Shown here: positions 8,421 through 16,960 of the stretch, piece by piece
How the letters are laid out: each line of letters begins with the position of its first letter
Position numbering within the stretch: position 1 is the stretch's first letter
NCBI RefSeq assembly: GCF_021545785.1
Contig: NZ_CP079801.1
Location: 310,001-374,000, forward strand
Origin: Halopseudomonas maritima
GTDB taxonomy: Bacteria; Pseudomonadota; Gammaproteobacteria; Pseudomonadales; Pseudomonadaceae
Reading direction: 5' to 3'
Length of the DNA stretch: 64,000 bases
The notes under the pieces: generated by a model
What the model was told of the DNA's origin: nothing
Databases searched by the model: none
What the model saw: the letters and a program-made list of their open reading frames with translations, nothing else
Made by a program: the position numbers and the translations under genes

Positions 8421-9425
8421 TCAACGGAACTGCTCAAGGAAACGCAGATCGTTGTCGAAGAAAATACGCAGATCGCCCACGCCATAACGCAGCATGGTCA
8501 GACGCTCTACGCCCATCCCGAAAGCAAACCCCTGATATTTTTCCGGGTCGATACCGGACATGCGCAGTACGTCCGGGTGCACCATGCCGCAACCCAACAC
8601 TTCCAGCCAGTCGGCCTTCTCCTCGCCGTTCTTGACCACACGACGACGGATGTCCACCTCGGCGGACGGCTCGGTAAAGGGGAAGAACGAGGGACGGAAG
8701 CGCACTTCCAGGTCAGCCTCGAAGAACTCGCGCAGAAACTGCTCGATGGTGCCTTTCAGATCAGCAAAGCTCACACCTTCGTCGATCAGCAGGCCTTCAA
8801 CCTGATGGAACATGGGTGAGTGAGTCTGATCCGAGTCGCAGCGGTACACGCGGCCCGGGCAAATGATGCGGATCGGCGGTTGCTGGCTTTCCATGGTACG
8901 CACCTGCACCGGCGAGGTGTGAGTACGCAGCAGGGTATTGGCGTTGAAATAGAAGGTATCGTGCATGGCACGCGCCGGGTGGTGGCCCGGAATATTCAGC
9001 GCCTCGAAGTTGTGGTAATCGTCCTCGACTTCGGGGCCTTCCGCGACGGTGTAACCGACGTGGGCAAAAATCTGTTCGATGCGTTCCATGGTGCGGGTAA
9101 CCGGGTGCAACCCACCGGTTGTCTGACCACGGCCAGGCAGCGTGACATCAACACGCTCGGCAGCCAGGCGGGCATTCATCGCCGCGCTTTCCATCTCGGA
9201 CTTGCGTCCGTTGAGCACGCTCTGCACCTGCTCTTTGGCCTGGTTAACCAGGGCGCCAACCTTGGGGCGCTCCTCGGCCGGGATGTTGCCCAGGGTCTTC
9301 ATCACCTGAGTCAGCTCGCCTTTCTTGCCGAGGTACTGCACGCGGATCTGCTCCAGCGTGGCCACGTCTGCGGCCTGTTTGATTGCCTCAAGTGCTTGTG
9401 CGACCAGGGCGTCAAGGTTTTCCAT
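8421..9425 (-). CDS. pheS: Phenylalanyl-tRNA synthetase alpha subunit
   Basis: The product carries the N-terminal coiled-coil tRNA-binding arm (residues 1-90) and the class II catalytic core: motif 2 around RIICPGRVYRCDSDQTHSPMFHQ and motif 3 in GFAFGMGVERLTMLRYGV, shown by their landmarks. The start MENLDALVAQ, seven codons inside the longest frame, is chosen because it matches the family N-terminus; this gives 334 residues. PheS binds Phe and ATP and makes Phe-tRNA with PheT. A strong hairpin with a T-run lies between rplT and this gene, suggesting that pheST expression depends on read-through or attenuation. Confidence 0.96.
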   Translation of the reverse strand: MENLDALVAQALEAIKQAADVATLEQIRVQYLGKKGELTQVMKTLGNIPAEERPKVGALVNQAKEQVQSVLNGRKSEMESAAMNARLAAERVDVTLPGRGQTTGGLHPVTRTMERIEQIFAHVGYTVAEGPEVEDDYHNFEALNIPGHHPARAMHDTFYFNANTLLRTHTSPVQVRTMESQQPPIRIICPGRVYRCDSDQTHSPMFHQVEGLLIDEGVSFADLKGTIEQFLREFFEADLEVRFRPSFFPFTEPSAEVDIRRRVVKNGEEKADWLEVLGCGMVHPDVLRMSGIDPEKYQGFAFGMGVERLTMLRYGVGDLRIFFDNDLRFLEQFR

Positions 9426-9444
9426 CAACACGTACTCCAGAAAC

Positions 9445-9480
9445 AAAAATAGGGGAAGAGCTTGGAGGCTCTTCCCCTAT
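9445..9480 (-). terminator. Terminator/attenuator between rplT and pheS
   Basis: On the minus strand a 13-bp stem (GGGGAAGAGC paired with GCTCTTCCCC, plus flanking AT pairs) with a 6-base loop is followed by ATTTTTG. A second GC-rich hairpin (CCGCGCC/GGCGCGG) lies just before it near 9490-9512. In enterobacteria pheST is controlled by attenuation; here I see the terminator but no Phe-rich leader peptide, so it could be a partial terminator or use another antitermination signal. Confidence 0.75.
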
Positions 9481-9532
9481 CATTGACGTTGCCAGCCGCG
9501 CCGCAGGGCGCGGTGATTGTCGTAACGAGGGC

Positions 9533-9889
9533 TTAAGCCAGGCTAGCCTTTGCTTTTTCGACAATCGCGGTAAACGCCGCTTTTTCGTTCACGGCCAGAT
9601 CAGCCAGAACCTTGCGATCGATCTCGACGGACGCCTTTTTCAGGCCGGCGATCAGGCGGCTGTAGGACAGACCGTTCTGACGAGCACCTGCGTTGATACG
9701 GGCAATCCACAGCGCGCGGAACTGACGCTTGCGCTGCTTACGGTCACGATATGCATACTGACCAGCTTTGATAACCGCTTGCTTGGCAACGCGGAACACG
9801 CGCGAGCGAGCACCGTAGTAACCTTTAGCCAGCTTGAGAACTTTCTTGTGACGCTTACGCGCCATGACACCACGCTTTACACGAGCCAT
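9533..9889 (-). CDS. rplT: 50S ribosomal protein L20
   Basis: The 118-residue basic protein begins MARVKRGVMARKRHKKVLKLA and has the conserved core RVFRVAKQAVIKAGQYAYRDRKQRKRQFR, recognised by its landmarks. L20 binds 23S rRNA early in large-subunit assembly and in many bacteria represses its own operon through the rpmI leader. It follows rpmI by 31 bases in the infC-rpmI-rplT cluster, and a strong terminator-like hairpin separates it from pheS. Confidence 0.98.
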   Translation of the reverse strand: MARVKRGVMARKRHKKVLKLAKGYYGARSRVFRVAKQAVIKAGQYAYRDRKQRKRQFRALWIARINAGARQNGLSYSRLIAGLKKASVEIDRKVLADLAVNEKAAFTAIVEKAKASLA

Positions 9890-9920
9890 TGCTTTCTTCC
9901 TCTAACCTGTAACCTGATGA

Positions 9921-10115
9921 TTAACGCAGACGCAGCATGCGCTCGACTTTTTGGACGTCAGCAGCATTGAGCTGCGAAGTACCGCGAAGTTGACGCTTAC
10001 GCTTGGTGCTCATCTTGGTCAGGATGTGGCTTTTGAAAGCATGCTTGTGCTTGATGCCGTTCCCGGTTTTCTTGAAGCGCTTGGCAGCGCCACTTTTGGT
10101 CTTCATTTTTGCCAT
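9921..10115 (-). CDS. rpmI: 50S ribosomal protein L35
   Basis: A 64-residue very basic protein, MAKMKTKSGAAKRFKKTGNG at its start and ending in the usual VERMLRLR, is L35. It belongs to the large ribosomal subunit. It lies 61 bases after infC and 31 before rplT, the universal order, and its 5' region is the likely site of translational control by L20 or IF3. Confidence 0.98.
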   Translation of the reverse strand: MAKMKTKSGAAKRFKKTGNGIKHKHAFKSHILTKMSTKRKRQLRGTSQLNAADVQKVERMLRLR

Positions 10116-10176
10116 GTTCAGTTACTCCAAATTGAAGTGCATCAAATAATCGCAAGGCCTGGCGTTGCCCTGGAGA

Positions 10177-10722
10177 TTACTTTTTCTTTTTGGGGGCGAT
10201 GACCATCATCAGCTGACGACCTTCCATCTTCGGGTGCTGTTCCACGGTGCCGTATTCAATCAGGTCGGCTTCGACCCGCTTCAACAGCTCCATGCCCAGC
10301 TCCTGATGGGCCATTTCGCGGCCACGGAATCGCAGGGATACCTTGGCCTTGTCCCCGTCAGAGAGAAAACGCATCAGGTTGCGAAGCTTGACCTGATAGT
10401 CTCCCTCTTCCGTCCCTGGACGAAACTTGATTTCTTTAATCTGAATCTGCTTCTGATTCTTACGCGCGGCGGCCTGCTGTTTCTTCTTTTCGAAGATGTG
10501 CTTGCCGTAATCCATGATGCGGCACACGGGCGGTGCCGCATCGGGAGAGATTTCAACCAGATCCAGCTTGGCCTCTTCAGCAGCGGCCAGCGCCTCTTGA
10601 ATGGATACGACGCCGACTTGCTCTCCGTCGGGGCCAATCAGACGCACTTCACGCGCCGTGATGTTTTCGTTAATCGGCGGGCGTTGCGCAGCTTTTCTGT
10701 CTTGTCTCATCTCGCGTTTAAT
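10177..10722 (-). CDS. infC: Translation initiation factor IF-3, AUU start
   Basis: The protein has both IF-3 domains: the N-terminal INENITAREVRLIGPDGEQVGVV region and, after a lysine-rich linker (EKKKQQAAARKNQKQ), the C-terminal domain with IKFRPGTEEGDYQVKLRN; cited as landmarks. It binds the 30S subunit and rejects wrong initiation complexes. The ATG at 10710 lacks a good ribosome site. Four codons upstream an ATT at 10722-10720 (ATT AAA CGC GAG) has GGAG at good distance inside the end of thrS and starts 2 bases after the thrS stop. Bacterial infC genes characteristically begin with AUU, AUC or AUA so that IF-3 represses its own synthesis, so the ATT start giving 181 residues is preferred. 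Confidence 0.93.
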   Translation of the reverse strand: MKREMRQDRKAAQRPPINENITAREVRLIGPDGEQVGVVSIQEALAAAEEAKLDLVEISPDAAPPVCRIMDYGKHIFEKKKQQAAARKNQKQIQIKEIKFRPGTEEGDYQVKLRNLMRFLSDGDKAKVSLRFRGREMAHQELGMELLKRVEADLIEYGTVEQHPKMEGRQLMMVIAPKKKK

Positions 10723-10724
10723 CT

Positions 10725-12650
10725 TTATTGCTCCGAATTCGGGCGGCCTCGTTGTGCCACAGCGCGAGATAGGAATTCAGCGAACTCGGTTACAGTCATT
10801 GAACCCAGATCTTTACCCTCTCGCGTGCGCACGGCCACGGTGTGCGACTCGACTTCCCGATCACCTACAACCAGCAGGTAGGGAGTCTTGTGCAAAGTAT
10901 GCTCGCGGATTTTAAAGCCGATCTTCTCGTTTCTCAAGTCCGCAACGGCGCGATAGCCGGATTCATTGAGAGTTTTCTCTACGTCGGCACAGAACGCGGC
11001 CTGATTATCGGTGATATTCAGCACCGCAGCCTGGGTCGGCGCAAGCCATGCCGGGAAGTCACCCGCGTAGTGCTCAATCAAAATACCGATAAAGCGCTCA
11101 AAGGAGCCGAGAATCGCACGGTGCAGCATGACCGGCGTCTTGCGGGCACCATCTTCAGCCACATACTGCGCGCCCAGACGGCCCGGCAGCATGAAGTCCA
11201 GCTGCAGCGTGCCGCACTGCCAGACCCGACCAATACAGTCGCGCAGGGAGAACTCGATCTTCGGACCGTAGAATGCACCCTCACCCGGCTGCAGATCCCA
11301 CTCCAGACCGGCTTCGTTCAGCGCGTCTTCCAGGCCTTTTTCAGCCTGATCCCACAGCGCATCGTCACCAACGCGGCTTTCCGGGCGAGTGGACAGCTTC
11401 AGCTCGACATCATCAAAGCCAAAGTCGCGGTACACCTTGAGGGTCAGGGCAATAAAGTCTGCCGCTTCCTTCTTGACCTGCTCGTCGGTACAGAAGATGT
11501 GCGCATCGTCCTGGGTAAAGCCACGCACGCGCATCAGACCGTGCAGCGAACCGGACGGCTCGTTACGGTGACAGGAGCCGAACTCGGCCAGACGCAGCGG
11601 CAGCTCGCGGTAGCTCTTCAGACCCTGATTGAACACCTGGATGTGGCACGGGCAGTTCATCGGCTTGACCGCGTAATCACGGCTTTCCGACTCGGTAGTG
11701 AACATATTGGCAGCGTAGTGCTCCCAGTGACCGGAGCGCTCCCACAGCACACGATCAACCACCTGCGGCGTCTTGATCTCTTTGTAGCCGGCATCCACCT
11801 GCACCTTGCGCATGTACTGCTCGAGTACCTGATAGATGGACCAGCCATTAGGGTGCCAGAACACCATGCCCGGCGCTTCTTCCTGGGTGTGGAACAGGTC
11901 AAGGCGCTTGCCGATCTTGCGGTGATCGCGCTTCTCGGCCTCTTCCATGCGCTGGATGTAGGCAGCCAGTTGCTTCTTGTCTGCCCAGGCAGTGCCGTAA
12001 ATACGTTGCAGCTGCTCGTTCTTGGCATCGCCGCGCCAGTAGGCACCGGAAATCCGGGTCAGCTTGAATGCTTTCAAAAAGCGCGTGTTCGGCACGTGCG
12101 GACCACGGCACATATCGACGTATTCTTCGTGGTAGTAGAGGCCCATCGCCTTCTCGTCGGGCATATCCTCGACCAGACGCAACTTGTACTCCTCACCACG
12201 GGACTCGAACACCTTGATGACCTCGTCACGCGGGGTCACTTTCTTGATCACGTCGTAATCGCTGGCGATCAGCTCGGCCATACGCTTTTCGATGGCGGCC
12301 ATGTCATCCGGCGTGAAGGGGCGCTCGAAGGAGATGTCGTAATAGAAGCCATCATCAATCACCGGGCCGATAACCATCTTGGCGGTGGGATACAGCTGCT
12401 TGACGGCATGACCGATCAGGTGAGCACAGGAGTGGCGGATAATCTCAACGCCTTCTTCGTCCTTGGCGGTGATGATCTGCAGGCTTGCGTCCTGCTCGAT
12501 CAGGTCACAGGCATCGACCAGACGACCATCTACCTTGCCGGCGATCGTAGCCTTGGCCAGGCCGGCACCAATCGACTGGGCGACTTCAGAAACGGTAACG
12601 GGATTATCGAAATTGCGCTGACTGCCGTCAGGGAGGGTAATAACGGGCAT
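10725..12650 (-). CDS. thrS: Threonyl-tRNA synthetase
   Basis: The 641-residue enzyme contains the N-terminal TGS domain (residues 1-60), the editing domain that hydrolyses Ser-tRNA-Thr (with HSCAHLIGHAVKQLYP), the class II catalytic core with the zinc-binding MNCPCH segment, and the C-terminal anticodon domain. It charges tRNA-Thr in the cytoplasm. The longest frame would add 14 residues, but AAGGAG lies just before the ATG at 12650, which also matches the family start MPVITLPDG. It heads the thrS-infC-rpmI-rplT-pheST-ihfA unit; the infC ribosome site overlaps its last codons. Confidence 0.97.
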   Translation of the reverse strand: MPVITLPDGSQRNFDNPVTVSEVAQSIGAGLAKATIAGKVDGRLVDACDLIEQDASLQIITAKDEEGVEIIRHSCAHLIGHAVKQLYPTAKMVIGPVIDDGFYYDISFERPFTPDDMAAIEKRMAELIASDYDVIKKVTPRDEVIKVFESRGEEYKLRLVEDMPDEKAMGLYYHEEYVDMCRGPHVPNTRFLKAFKLTRISGAYWRGDAKNEQLQRIYGTAWADKKQLAAYIQRMEEAEKRDHRKIGKRLDLFHTQEEAPGMVFWHPNGWSIYQVLEQYMRKVQVDAGYKEIKTPQVVDRVLWERSGHWEHYAANMFTTESESRDYAVKPMNCPCHIQVFNQGLKSYRELPLRLAEFGSCHRNEPSGSLHGLMRVRGFTQDDAHIFCTDEQVKKEAADFIALTLKVYRDFGFDDVELKLSTRPESRVGDDALWDQAEKGLEDALNEAGLEWDLQPGEGAFYGPKIEFSLRDCIGRVWQCGTLQLDFMLPGRLGAQYVAEDGARKTPVMLHRAILGSFERFIGILIEHYAGDFPAWLAPTQAAVLNITDNQAAFCADVEKTLNESGYRAVADLRNEKIGFKIREHTLHKTPYLLVVGDREVESHTVAVRTREGKDLGSMTVTEFAEFLSRAVAQRGRPNSEQ

Positions 12651-12796
12651 GTGCCACTCCTTCTCAGTGGTGACCCCTACGCAAGGCCACATGATGGAAA
12701 CGCCGCACGGATGCCCCGCTGCAGTTCATACCGATGTCACGATTACCGGCAGCCCTCATCAGGCTACTGCAACAGCACTCCGTACAGCACAGAAAC

Positions 12797-12825
12797 AAAA
12801 AACCCGGCCACAGGGACCGGGTTTT
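12797..12825 (-). terminator. Terminator of tRNA-Val
   Basis: On the minus strand AAAACCCGG and CCGGGTTTT form the stem of a hairpin followed by TTTTTTGTTT, 6 bases beyond the tRNA 3' end. It separates tRNA-Val from the thrS leader on the same strand. Confidence 0.8.
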
Positions 12826-12830
12826 AAATT

Positions 12831-12907
12831 TGGTAGGCACGATTGGATTCGAACCAACGACCCCCACCATGTCAAGGTGGTGCTCTAACCAACTGAGCTA
12901 CGTGCCT
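12831..12907 (-). tRNA. tRNA-Val (GAC)
   Basis: A 77-base cloverleaf with encoded CCA can be folded on the minus strand: acceptor AGGCACG/CGTGCCT, anticodon stem CCACC/GGTGG with anticodon GAC, and T loop TTCGAAT. It lies upstream of thrS and has its own terminator. Confidence 0.95.
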
Positions 12908-12980
12908 GCGATGGGGGCGAACTTTACGCACCGCCCCGCACACTGTCAAGCACTAAGTTACTGAAAACCTGAAAAAACCT

Positions 12981-13249
12981 TAGGGTCTGTTGCCGCTTCG
13001 TTCACCCGCCTGCCGGAGACCATTTTTCGGCCAGGCAAGGCGGAGGGAGCGCAGCGTGGTCATTCCACATAAGTGACCGACAACGCAGCATGGCCGAAAA
13101 ATGGCCCCGGCCCTGCGGGTTGCGCCTGTAAAGCCGCCACTCGGCGTCGCTCGTCGCTCACGTGGAATGACCACGCTACGCTTCTCGCTCCTTGATTGGC
13201 GGCTTTACAGGCTGCAACAGGAGGGTAAACGAAGCGGCAACAGACCCTA
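12981..13249. repeat. MITE-like palindromic element with 22-bp terminal inverted repeats
   Basis: The 269-bp stretch between tRNA-Val and uvrB starts TAGGGTCTGTTGCCGCTTCG and ends in its exact complement (22 matched bases, 12981-13002 and 13228-13249). Inside are two hairpin modules: CATTTTTCGGCCA at 13021-13033 pairs with 13091-13103, and CCTGTAAAGCCGCCA at 13125-13139 pairs with 13197-13211. Each module carries the 14-mer CGTGGTCATTCCAC in opposite orientation (13055-13068 and 13162-13175). No protein is encoded. This is the architecture of a non-autonomous mobile repeat; the parent transposase is not identified. Confidence 0.7.
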
Positions 13250-13293
13250 GCCACCGCAGCAACTCGCCCCACTGATCATTCCGCGTACAGGAT

Positions 13294-15303
13294 TCAGGCC
13301 TGCATCAACTGATCACGCAGCTTCTGGATCTGATCACGCGCCTGGGCAGCAGACTCGAATTCCAGATCGCGCGCGTGCTGCAGCATCTTCTCTTCCAGCT
13401 CGCTGATGCGCTTGGTGATTTCCGCCGGCGTGCGCGGCGCCGCATACCCTGCACTGTCTTCGGCGGCCTTTTGCTGACGCCGGCGACCGCTGCGGCTACC
13501 CGGCACCACCGCGCCCTCCAGAATATCCGCCACGCTTTTGGTAACACCGCGCGGCGTAATGCCGTGCTCTTTGTTAAAGCTAATCTGCTTCTCGCGGCGG
13601 CGCTCGGTTTCACCAATGGCGCGCTCCATCGATCCGGTGATGCGGTCCGCATAGAGAATGGCCTTACCGTTCAGGTTACGCGCAGCGCGGCCAATGGTCT
13701 GAATCAGCGAGCGCTCCGAGCGCAGGAAACCTTCTTTATCCGCATCCAAAATGGCAACCAGCGATACCTCCGGCATATCCAGGCCTTCGCGCAGCAAGTT
13801 GATACCCACCAACACGTCAAAAGCGCCAGTACGCAGATCACGGATAATCTCGACGCGCTCCACGGTATCGATATCCGAGTGCAAATAGCGCACCCGCACG
13901 CCGTGGTCACCCAGATAGTCGGTCAAATCCTCGGCCATGCGCTTGGTCAGCGTGGTGACCAGCACGCGCTCTTCCTTATCCACCCGCAGGCGAATCTCAG
14001 AGAGCAGGTCATCCACTTGCGTAGTGGCCGGACGCACTTCGATCTCCGGATCAACCAGACCGGTCGGGCGCACCACCTGCTCGACCACGCGACCGGCGTG
14101 GGCCTCCTCATAAGGGCCGGGGGTGGCAGATACGAAGATGGTTTGCGGCGAGATGGCCTCCCACTCATCAAAGCGCATGGGCCGGTTATCCAGCGCCGAA
14201 GGCAGACGAAAACCGTACTCGACCAGGGTCTCCTTGCGCGAGCGGTCACCCTTGTACATGGCACCGACCTGGGGCACGGATACGTGGGACTCGTCGATAA
14301 TCAGCAGGGCATTATCCGGCAGATAATCGAACAGGGTCGGCGGCGGCGCGCCCGGCTCACGGCCCGACAGATAGCGTGAGTAGTTCTCAATGCCGTTGCA
14401 GTAACCCAGCTCCAGAATCATCTCCAGATCAAAGCGCGTGCGCTGCTCCAGGCGCTGAAACTCGACCAGCTTATTCTGCTCTTTGAGCACAGCCAAACGC
14501 TCATCCAGCTCCACCTTTATATGTTCCACGGCTTCAAGCAATGTCTCACGCGGCGTCACATAATGGCTTTTAGGGTAAATAGTTACGCGCGGAACCTTAC
14601 GTAAAACCTCACCCGTTAACGGGTCGAAGAAGCTGATCGTCTCAACCTCATCATCAAACAATTCGATACGAATGGCTTCCAGGTCAGATTCCGCCGGAAA
14701 GACATCAATCACATCACCACGCACCCGGTAGGTAGCGCGCGCTAACTCCATATCGTTGCGGGTGTACTGCAGCTCCGCCAGGCGGCGCAACAGGGTACGC
14801 TGATCCACCCTATCACCCCGGTCCACGTGCAGCACCATGTGCAGGTAAGACTCCGGATCACCCAGACCATAGATGGCCGACACCGTGGCGACAATGATCG
14901 CATCCGGGCGCTCCAGCAGCGCCTTGGTGGCCGACAGACGCATCTGCTCGATATGGTCATTGATGGAGGCGTCCTTCTCGATATAGGTATCGGAGGACGG
15001 CACATAGGCTTCAGGCTGGTAATAGTCGTAGTAGGAAACGAAGTACTCGACGGCGTTGTTCGGGAAGAACTCCTTGAACTCGCCATACAGCTGCGCCGCC
15101 AGCGTCTTGTTGGGCGCCATGATGATCGCCGGGCGCTGCATTTTCTGGATGACATTGGCGATGGTGAAGGTCTTGCCCGAGCCAGTCACCCCCAGCAAGG
15201 TCTGGTGCGACAGGCCCGCCTCCACTCCCTCGGTCAGCTGGGCGATGGCCGTAGGCTGATCACCAGCCGGCTCGAAGCGGGTTTGCAGGTTGAACTGACT
15301 CAT
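13294..15303 (-). CDS. uvrB: UvrABC excinuclease subunit B
   Basis: The 669-residue protein is full length for UvrB. It shows the helicase Walker A GVTGSGKTFTIANVI near residue 40, the beta-hairpin region rich in Tyr (YFVSYYDYYQPEAYVP) that clamps damaged DNA, helicase motifs through RVEIIRDLRTGAFDVLVGINLLREG and QTIGRAARN, and the C-terminal UVR domain that contacts UvrC (about residues 630-667), cited as landmarks. It verifies damage loaded by UvrA in nucleotide excision repair. The ATG at 15303 follows GAGG at correct spacing; an upstream GTG adds one codon. It is divergent from the aminotransferase gene; no clear LexA box was seen. Confidence 0.97.
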   Translation of the reverse strand: MSQFNLQTRFEPAGDQPTAIAQLTEGVEAGLSHQTLLGVTGSGKTFTIANVIQKMQRPAIIMAPNKTLAAQLYGEFKEFFPNNAVEYFVSYYDYYQPEAYVPSSDTYIEKDASINDHIEQMRLSATKALLERPDAIIVATVSAIYGLGDPESYLHMVLHVDRGDRVDQRTLLRRLAELQYTRNDMELARATYRVRGDVIDVFPAESDLEAIRIELFDDEVETISFFDPLTGEVLRKVPRVTIYPKSHYVTPRETLLEAVEHIKVELDERLAVLKEQNKLVEFQRLEQRTRFDLEMILELGYCNGIENYSRYLSGREPGAPPPTLFDYLPDNALLIIDESHVSVPQVGAMYKGDRSRKETLVEYGFRLPSALDNRPMRFDEWEAISPQTIFVSATPGPYEEAHAGRVVEQVVRPTGLVDPEIEVRPATTQVDDLLSEIRLRVDKEERVLVTTLTKRMAEDLTDYLGDHGVRVRYLHSDIDTVERVEIIRDLRTGAFDVLVGINLLREGLDMPEVSLVAILDADKEGFLRSERSLIQTIGRAARNLNGKAILYADRITGSMERAIGETERRREKQISFNKEHGITPRGVTKSVADILEGAVVPGSRSGRRRQQKAAEDSAGYAAPRTPAEITKRISELEEKMLQHARDLEFESAAQARDQIQKLRDQLMQA

Positions 15304-15398
15304 CACTACCGGACCTCACAGGGCTACAACAAACGAACATGATAACGCAGCTGGCAGCACGAGCGTCTGTCTCTGCAATATGCAGCATGGGAACCCGA

Positions 15399-15427
15399 TT
15401 GGAGTTATGCGTTCAGTTCTCTATAAT
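15399..15427 (+). promoter_or_regulatory. Sigma-70 promoter of the aminotransferase gene
   Basis: TTGGAG at 15399-15404 and TATAAT at 15422-15427 are separated by exactly 17 bases, a near-consensus housekeeping promoter. It predicts a leader of about 120 bases before the ATG at 15555. Confidence 0.7.
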
Positions 15428-15554
15428 AAACGGCCGCTAACATTGACCCGGCTGGCGGAGCGCTTCACCCCTCCCGCCTGCCCGCCCGCTCGATGTCCAG
15501 CACCGGCACAGCCCGACACCCTACATTCACTTGAATATCGAGTTTGCCCATATC

Positions 15555-16757
15555 ATGAGTTTGTTTTCCCCGGTAGAACTGGCCCCGCGTGACCCCATCC
15601 TTGGCTTGAACGAAGCGTTCAACGCCGATACCCGTGCGAACAAAGTCAATCTGGGCGTTGGCGTGTACTGCAATGAAGCCGGCAAGGTGCCGCTGCTGCG
15701 CGCGGTGCAAGCTGCCGAAGAGGCCCGTGTGGCCGAGCACGCCGCCCGCGCCTATCTGCCAATTGACGGCCTGGCGCCCTACGATCTGGCCGTGCAAAAG
15801 CTGCTGTTTGGTGCTGACTCCGCGCTGCTGGACTCCGGCCGCCTGATCACCGCCCAGGCCCTGGGCGGCACCGGTGCCCTGAAACTCGGCGCCGACTTTC
15901 TCTACCGTCTGACCGACAAGCGCACCGTGGCGATCAGCAACCCGAGCTGGGAGAACCACCGCGCGCTGTTCGAAGCCGCCGGTTACGATGTGGTCAACTA
16001 CACCTACTTTGACCCGACTACCAACGGCCTGAACCTGAACGGCATGCTGGCCGACCTGGAAGCCCTGCCCGAAGGTAGCGTGGTCATCCTGCACGCCTGC
16101 TGCCACAACCCGACCGGCGTCGACCTGGGTCTGGCCGACTGGGCCAAGGTCATCGACGTAGTTGGCCGCCGTCAGCTGGTGCCTTTCCTGGATATCGCCT
16201 ATCAGGGCTTTGGTGAAAACCTGGAAGACGACGCCGTTGCCGTGCGCCTGTTTGCCGAGTCCGGCCTGCCCTTCCTGGTAGCCAGCTCCTTCTCCAAGTC
16301 CTTCTCGCTGTACGGCGAGCGCGTTGGCGCCCTGACCATGGTCACCGCCAGCAAGGAAGAAACCGCGCCGGTGCTGTCGCAGCTCAAGCGCGTTATCCGC
16401 ACCAACTACTCCAACCCGCCGACCCACGGCGCCAAGGTAGTCGCCGCAGTACTGACCAACCCCGAGCTATACGCCCAGTGGGAAGACGAACTGGCTGAAA
16501 TGCGCGACCGCATTCGCGACATGCGCGCCGCGCTGGTCGAGAAACTGCAGGCCGCCGGTGTAGAGCAGGATGTCACCTTCATCCAGCGTCAACGCGGCAT
16601 GTTCTCCTTCTCTGGCCTGAGCAAAGATCAGGTTGCTCGCCTGGCAGACGAGTTCGGCATTTACGCTGTCGGCAGTGGCCGTATCTGCGTAGCGGCGCTG
16701 AACACCAGCAACATTGATGCTGTGGCAACCGCCATGGCCGCAGTGATGAAGGGCTAA
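15555..16757 (+). CDS. Aromatic/aspartate-type amino acid aminotransferase
   Basis: The 400-residue PLP enzyme is a class I aminotransferase of the TyrB/AspC group. Visible marks are the N-terminal DPILGLNEAF and KVNLGVGVY, the substrate-pocket HACCHNPTGVD, the PLP lysine in SSFSKSFSLYGERVG, and the C-terminal GRICVAALN with a substrate-binding Arg. It likely interconverts tyrosine or phenylalanine with their keto acids using 2-oxoglutarate, in the cytoplasm. The start MSLFSPVELAPRDP matches family members; the longer frame adds eight residues. The divergent pairing with uvrB is conserved in Pseudomonas. Exact substrate preference cannot be read from sequence. Confidence 0.9.
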   Translation: MSLFSPVELAPRDPILGLNEAFNADTRANKVNLGVGVYCNEAGKVPLLRAVQAAEEARVAEHAARAYLPIDGLAPYDLAVQKLLFGADSALLDSGRLITAQALGGTGALKLGADFLYRLTDKRTVAISNPSWENHRALFEAAGYDVVNYTYFDPTTNGLNLNGMLADLEALPEGSVVILHACCHNPTGVDLGLADWAKVIDVVGRRQLVPFLDIAYQGFGENLEDDAVAVRLFAESGLPFLVASSFSKSFSLYGERVGALTMVTASKEETAPVLSQLKRVIRTNYSNPPTHGAKVVAAVLTNPELYAQWEDELAEMRDRIRDMRAALVEKLQAAGVEQDVTFIQRQRGMFSFSGLSKDQVARLADEFGIYAVGSGRICVAALNTSNIDAVATAMAAVMKG

Positions 16758-16794
16758 GCTTCAAAGCATGGCTTGAAAACCAGGCTTCAAGACG

Positions 16795-16822
16795 TTGACT
16801 TTGATCGATTTTTTGGTAAAGT
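16795..16822 (+). promoter_or_regulatory. tRNA-Asn promoter
   Basis: TTGACT at 16795-16800 and TAAAGT at 16817-16822 have a 16-base spacer, and the tRNA begins 13 bases after the -10. The tRNA therefore appears to have its own promoter downstream of the aminotransferase gene. Confidence 0.7.
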
Positions 16823-16835
16823 GCGCAGCGTCCGA

Positions 16836-16911
16836 TCCGCGATAGCTCAGTCGGTAGAGCAAATGACTGTTAATCATTGGGTCCCTGGTTCGAGTCCAGG
16901 TCGCGGAGCCA
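16836..16911 (+). tRNA. tRNA-Asn (GTT)
   Basis: The 76-base sequence folds as a cloverleaf with acceptor TCCGCGA/TCGCGGA, anticodon GTT in the loop CTGTTAA, T loop TTCGAGT and encoded CCA. A terminator follows directly. Confidence 0.96.
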
Positions 16912-16915
16912 AATT

Positions 16916-16943
16916 GAAAAACCCGGCATCAGCCGGGTTTTTT
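16916..16943 (+). terminator. Terminator after tRNA-Asn, probably bidirectional
   Basis: ACCCGGC-ATCA-GCCGGGT followed by six T ends the tRNA transcript. A-runs on the other side allow it also to stop azoR transcripts coming from the right. Confidence 0.85.
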
Positions 16944-16960
16944 ATTGCCTGCAATTTGCC

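Noticed and set aside
10842..12827. 661-codon plus-strand frame antisense to thrS
   Set aside because: Shadow of thrS, no ribosome site, no motifs.
15370..15390. Possible LexA box upstream of uvrB (CTGCA-ATA-TGCAG)
   Set aside because: Spacing does not match CTG-N10-CAG, so it is not called an SOS operator.
15465..16427. 320-codon minus frame antisense to the aminotransferase
   Set aside because: Shadow frame; the plus strand has PLP motifs and a near-consensus promoter.
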